From positions 1-6,987 of the forward strand of contig CABTZO010000050.1 of NCBI GenBank assembly GCA_902489335.1: a DNA stretch of 6,987 bases, given 5' to 3'. Of this stretch, positions 4,195 through 6,987 are shown piece by piece; the stretch's first letter is position 1, and every line of letters begins with the position of its first letter. The notes under the pieces are model-generated. The model worked only from the letters and a program-made list of their open reading frames with translations, did no database searches and had not been told where the DNA came from. The position numbers and the translations under genes are program-made. The stretch comes from an uncultured Oscillospiraceae bacterium. GTDB taxonomy: Bacteria; Bacillota; Clostridia; Oscillospirales; Acutalibacteraceae.

Positions 4195-6987
4195 CTATTG
4201 CAATAGCGGAGCCAAAAACTTTCCCGTATAAGACTTTTTGCATTTTGCAATTTCTTCGGGAGTTCCGGTAACCACAACTTCTCCTCCTCTGTCTCCCCCG
4301 TCAGGTCCCAAATCAATTATGTAATCGGCATTTTTGATAACATCTAAATTATGTTCTATAACAACTACTGTGTTTCCGGCGTCAACAAGTTTCTGCAAAA
4401 CTTTAATCAGCTTTTTAACGTCGTCTATGTGGAGTCCGGTTGTCGGCTCATCTAAAATATATAAAGTATTTCCGGTTGCAACTTTTGAAAGTTCCGTTGC
4501 AAGTTTTACCCTCTGTGCTTCTCCGCCCGATAAGGTTGTTGCACTCTGTCCGAGTTTGATATATCCGAGTCCAACCTGCCTTAATGTTTCTAATTTTCGA
4601 TAAACAGATCTCTGATTTTTGAAAAATTCACAGGCTTCGTCGACACTCATATTCAAAACATCGTCAATATTCTTGCCCTTGTAACGAACTTCCAAGGTTT
4701 CTCTGTTATATCTTTTACCGTCACAGACATCACATTTTACATATACATCAGGCAAAAAGTGCATTTCTATTTTTTTTACACCGTCTCCACTGCACTCTTC
4801 ACATCTTCCGCCCTTCACGTTAAACGAAAATCTTCCTGCGCTATAACCTTTGATTTTCGCAGCCTTGGTGTTTGCGAAAAGATTTCTAATATCTGTAAAT
4901 ACACCCGTATAAGTCGCGGGATTTGAACGCGGAGTTCTGCCTATCGCGTTCTGATTTATCTCTATTACCTTGTCTATATTTTTAAGTCCGTCAATCTTTT
5001 TGTGCTTGCCCGGAACAACCTTTGACTGATTTAACACCAAGGTTGATTTATTATATAAAATTTCGTTTACCAAAGTCGATTTTCCGCTTCCTGAGACTCC
5101 CGTTACAACGATTAATTCTCCGAGTGGGAAACGGACATCTATATTTTTAAGATTATTTTGACTTGCACCATATATTTTAATTTCTTTTCCGTTTCCGGTT
5201 CTTCTCTTTTCTGGAACTTCAATTTTTTTGTTTCCGGAAAGATATTGTCCTGTCAAGGAATTTTTAGATTTTTTTATCTGCTCGACCGTTCCTTTGGCGA
5301 CAATTTCACCGCCATATTCACCCGCTCCCGGACCTATGTCAACGATATAATCAGAAAACCTCATTGTGTCTTCGTCGTGTTCCACGATAATCAGTGTGTT
5401 ACCCAAGTCCTTTAGCTTTTCCAAAGTATGAAGCATTTTTTCATTGTCTTTTTGATGAAGGCCGATTGACGGCTCGTCCAAAACATATAAAACGCCCGAA
5501 AGAGCAGATCCGATTTGAGTTGCAAGCCTTATTCTCTGCGCTTCTCCACCCGACAAAGTCCCTGCACTTCTTGATAAAGTAAGATATTCAAGTCCGACCG
5601 AAATAAGAAAACTAAGTCTGTCTTTAATCTCTTTGAGAACAAGTTCAGAAATTATTTTTTCCTGCTTTGTAAGTTTAAGATTTTTCAAAAATTCAAGTTC
5701 ATCTCTGACAGTCAGACAGGTAAAATCATATATATTTTTTCCTCCGATTGTAACAGCCAAAACTTCGTCTTTTAATCTTTTGCCTTTACAAGCTTCACAA
5801 GTTCTCTCACTCATGAATCTTTCGCAGTCTTTTCTTGCCGCAATGCTGTTTGTCGTCATATGACGCCTTTTGACATTATTTGCTATCCCCTCAAATTTTA
5901 CATTGAACACACCTTTTGCGTTTCTCGTGTCCTGCTTTATCTTTATTCTTTCTTCGCCTGTTCCGTACATAATTATGTTTTTAATTTTTTCGGGATAGTC
6001 ACGATAAGGCGTTTTCAGAGAAAATTTGTAGTGACTTGACAAGGCGTCAAGATACATCCTCGCCATTGAACCGAGTTCCATATTTTTCCAACCCGTTGCT
6101 CTTATTGCTCCCTCTTCAATAGACAAAGTTCCGTCGGGGACAATTAAATCGGGGTTAACTTCCGTAAAGTTTCCCAAACCCGAACATTTAGGACAAGCAC
6201 CGATCGGTGCGTTGAACGAAAAGACACGCGGAGTGAGTTCGGCTAAATTTATATCGTGCTCCGGGCAGGAAAAATTTTCTGAAAAAAGCAAGTCTTTGTC
6301 TTCGTCTACCAAATAACAGACAACTACTCCATTTGCCAAAGAAAGTGCCGTTTCAATACTGTCTGTAAGTCTTTCACTTATTCCCGATTTTATTACGATT
6401 CTGTCGACAACTACATCGACATTATGTTTTATGTTTTTTTCCAATTTTGGCGCTTGCTCGAGTAAAATCATTTCTCCGTCAACTCTTGCCCTCAAAAAAC
6501 CTTTTTTTATCAAAGATTCAAAGACATTGACAAATTCACCTTTCTTCTTATGTGCAACGGGCGCCAAAATACAGATTTTCATTCCGTTTTCAAGTTTTAA
6601 AATTTTATCAGTTATCTCATCAACGGATTGTGCTTTTATCTCTTTACCGCAAACGGGACAATGAGCGATTCCTATTCCGGCATATAAAAGTCTGAGATAG
6701 TCGTATATTTCGGTAACGGTGCCGACGGTTGATCTTGGATTTCTTGAAATTGTCCTCTGATCGATTGAAATTGACGGAGACAAACCTTCGATTTTATCGA
6801 CTTTCGGCTTGTCCATCTGACCTAAAAACTGTCGGACATAGGACGAAAGACTTTCCATATATCTTCTTTTTCCCTCGGCATAAATCGTGTCAAAGGCGAG
6901 TGACGATTTTCCTGAGCCAGAAACCCCCGTAAATACAATCATTTTATTCTTTGGAAGTTCCAAATCTATATTTTTTAAATTATTTTC
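4195..6987 (-). CDS. uvrA: UvrA, excinuclease ABC subunit A (5' end outside the window)
   Basis: UvrA is the DNA-damage sensor of nucleotide excision repair: a dimeric double-ABC ATPase that finds lesions, loads UvrB and then leaves. 930 residues are visible, starting ENNLKNIDLELPKN; the family is about 940 aa, so roughly a dozen residues are missing at the right edge. Counting from the first visible codon: Walker A GVSGSGKSS at 21-29, CPVC at 110-113, the first zinc module at 241-268, ABC signature LSGGEAQR at 478-485, Walker B with DEPSIGLH by 511, second Walker A GVSGSGKST at 630-638, second zinc module CEEC/CDVC at 729-755, second signature LSGGEAQR at 819-826, and LDEPTTGLH by 853. The order is complete and intact. 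One oddity is that the first zinc module reads C-P-E-H rather than C-x2-C. A TTG at 6963 is not the start, because the conserved N-terminal sequence continues upstream. uvrB and uvrC are not in this window. Confidence 0.97.
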   Translation of the reverse strand, partial: ENNLKNIDLELPKNKMIVFTGVSGSGKSSLAFDTIYAEGKRRYMESLSSYVRQFLGQMDKPKVDKIEGLSPSISIDQRTISRNPRSTVGTVTEIYDYLRLLYAGIGIAHCPVCGKEIKAQSVDEITDKILKLENGMKICILAPVAHKKKGEFVNVFESLIKKGFLRARVDGEMILLEQAPKLEKNIKHNVDVVVDRIVIKSGISERLTDSIETALSLANGVVVCYLVDEDKDLLFSENFSCPEHDINLAELTPRVFSFNAPIGACPKCSGLGNFTEVNPDLIVPDGTLSIEEGAIRATGWKNMELGSMARMYLDALSSHYKFSLKTPYRDYPEKIKNIIMYGTGEERIKIKQDTRNAKGVFNVKFEGIANNVKRRHMTTNSIAARKDCERFMSERTCEACKGKRLKDEVLAVTIGGKNIYDFTCLTVRDELEFLKNLKLTKQEKIISELVLKEIKDRLSFLISVGLEYLTLSRSAGTLSGGEAQRIRLATQIGSALSGVLYVLDEPSIGLHQKDNEKMLHTLEKLKDLGNTLIIVEHDEDTMRFSDYIVDIGPGAGEYGGEIVAKGTVEQIKKSKNSLTGQYLSGNKKIEVPEKRRTGNGKEIKIYGASQNNLKNIDVRFPLGELIVVTGVSGSGKSTLVNEILYNKSTLVLNQSKVVPGKHKKIDGLKNIDKVIEINQNAIGRTPRSNPATYTGVFTDIRNLFANTKAAKIKGYSAGRFSFNVKGGRCEECSGDGVKKIEMHFLPDVYVKCDVCDGKRYNRETLEVRYKGKNIDDVLNMSVDEACEFFKNQRSVYRKLETLRQVGLGYIKLGQSATTLSGGEAQRVKLATELSKVATGNTLYILDEPTTGLHIDDVKKLIKVLQKLVDAGNTVVVIEHNLDVIKNADYIIDLGPDGGDRGGEVVVTGTPEEIAKCKKSYTGKFLAPLLQ

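Noticed and set aside
6961..6963. TTG at 6963 as the start of uvrA
   Set aside because: The frame stays open to the window edge, and ENNLKNID upstream matches the conserved UvrA N-terminal sequence, so the true start is outside the window.

Overview
The window looks like chromosomal DNA of a low-GC Gram-positive bacterium (Firmicutes, probably an anaerobic Clostridia/Tissierellia-type organism; the genus cannot be fixed from this sequence). Reasons are the AT-rich intergenic DNA, strong AGGAGG/AGAGGTG-type ribosome binding sites, a large secreted protein with a Gram-positive cell-wall-anchor-like tail, a Firmicutes-like tRNA-Pro(GGG), and a yybP-ykoY riboswitch in front of a P-type ATPase. 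Every gene I can support lies on the minus strand, so the window is described from its right end to its left end.

(1) 6987-4195: nearly all of uvrA, the damage-recognition ATPase of nucleotide excision repair; only about a dozen N-terminal residues lie outside the window. (2) 4163-4088: tRNA-Pro with anticodon GGG and encoded CCA, 31 nt after the uvrA stop with no terminator between them, then a rho-independent terminator (4085-4053). (3) 4037-3931: a small foldback element built from pieces of the tRNA-Pro 3' end, one in each orientation, followed by its own terminator-like hairpin (3934-3895). (4) 3894-3575: AT-rich DNA without a credible gene, containing two copies of an imperfectly palindromic motif exactly 40 bp apart. 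(5) 3574-3546: a good sigma-A type promoter, a leader of about 180 nt, then a 940-aa secreted, probably wall-anchored surface protein (3358-536) of unrecognised ectodomain, closed by a terminator (524-501). (6) 476-241: a promoter, a manganese-sensing yybP-ykoY riboswitch and its switching hairpin, leading into the first 80 codons of a P-type (PMCA-like) cation ATPase (240-1) that runs off the left edge.

These appear to be three independent transcription units: uvrA with tRNA-Pro, the surface-protein gene alone, and the riboswitch-controlled ATPase. The riboswitch makes manganese (or Mn/Ca) efflux the best functional guess for the ATPase. No defence system, CRISPR array, insertion sequence or phage module is visible. 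The least explained parts are the tRNA-tail foldback element, the 40-bp-spaced palindromic repeats, and the surface protein with its split InlB-type repeat and IPTG anchor-like motif.
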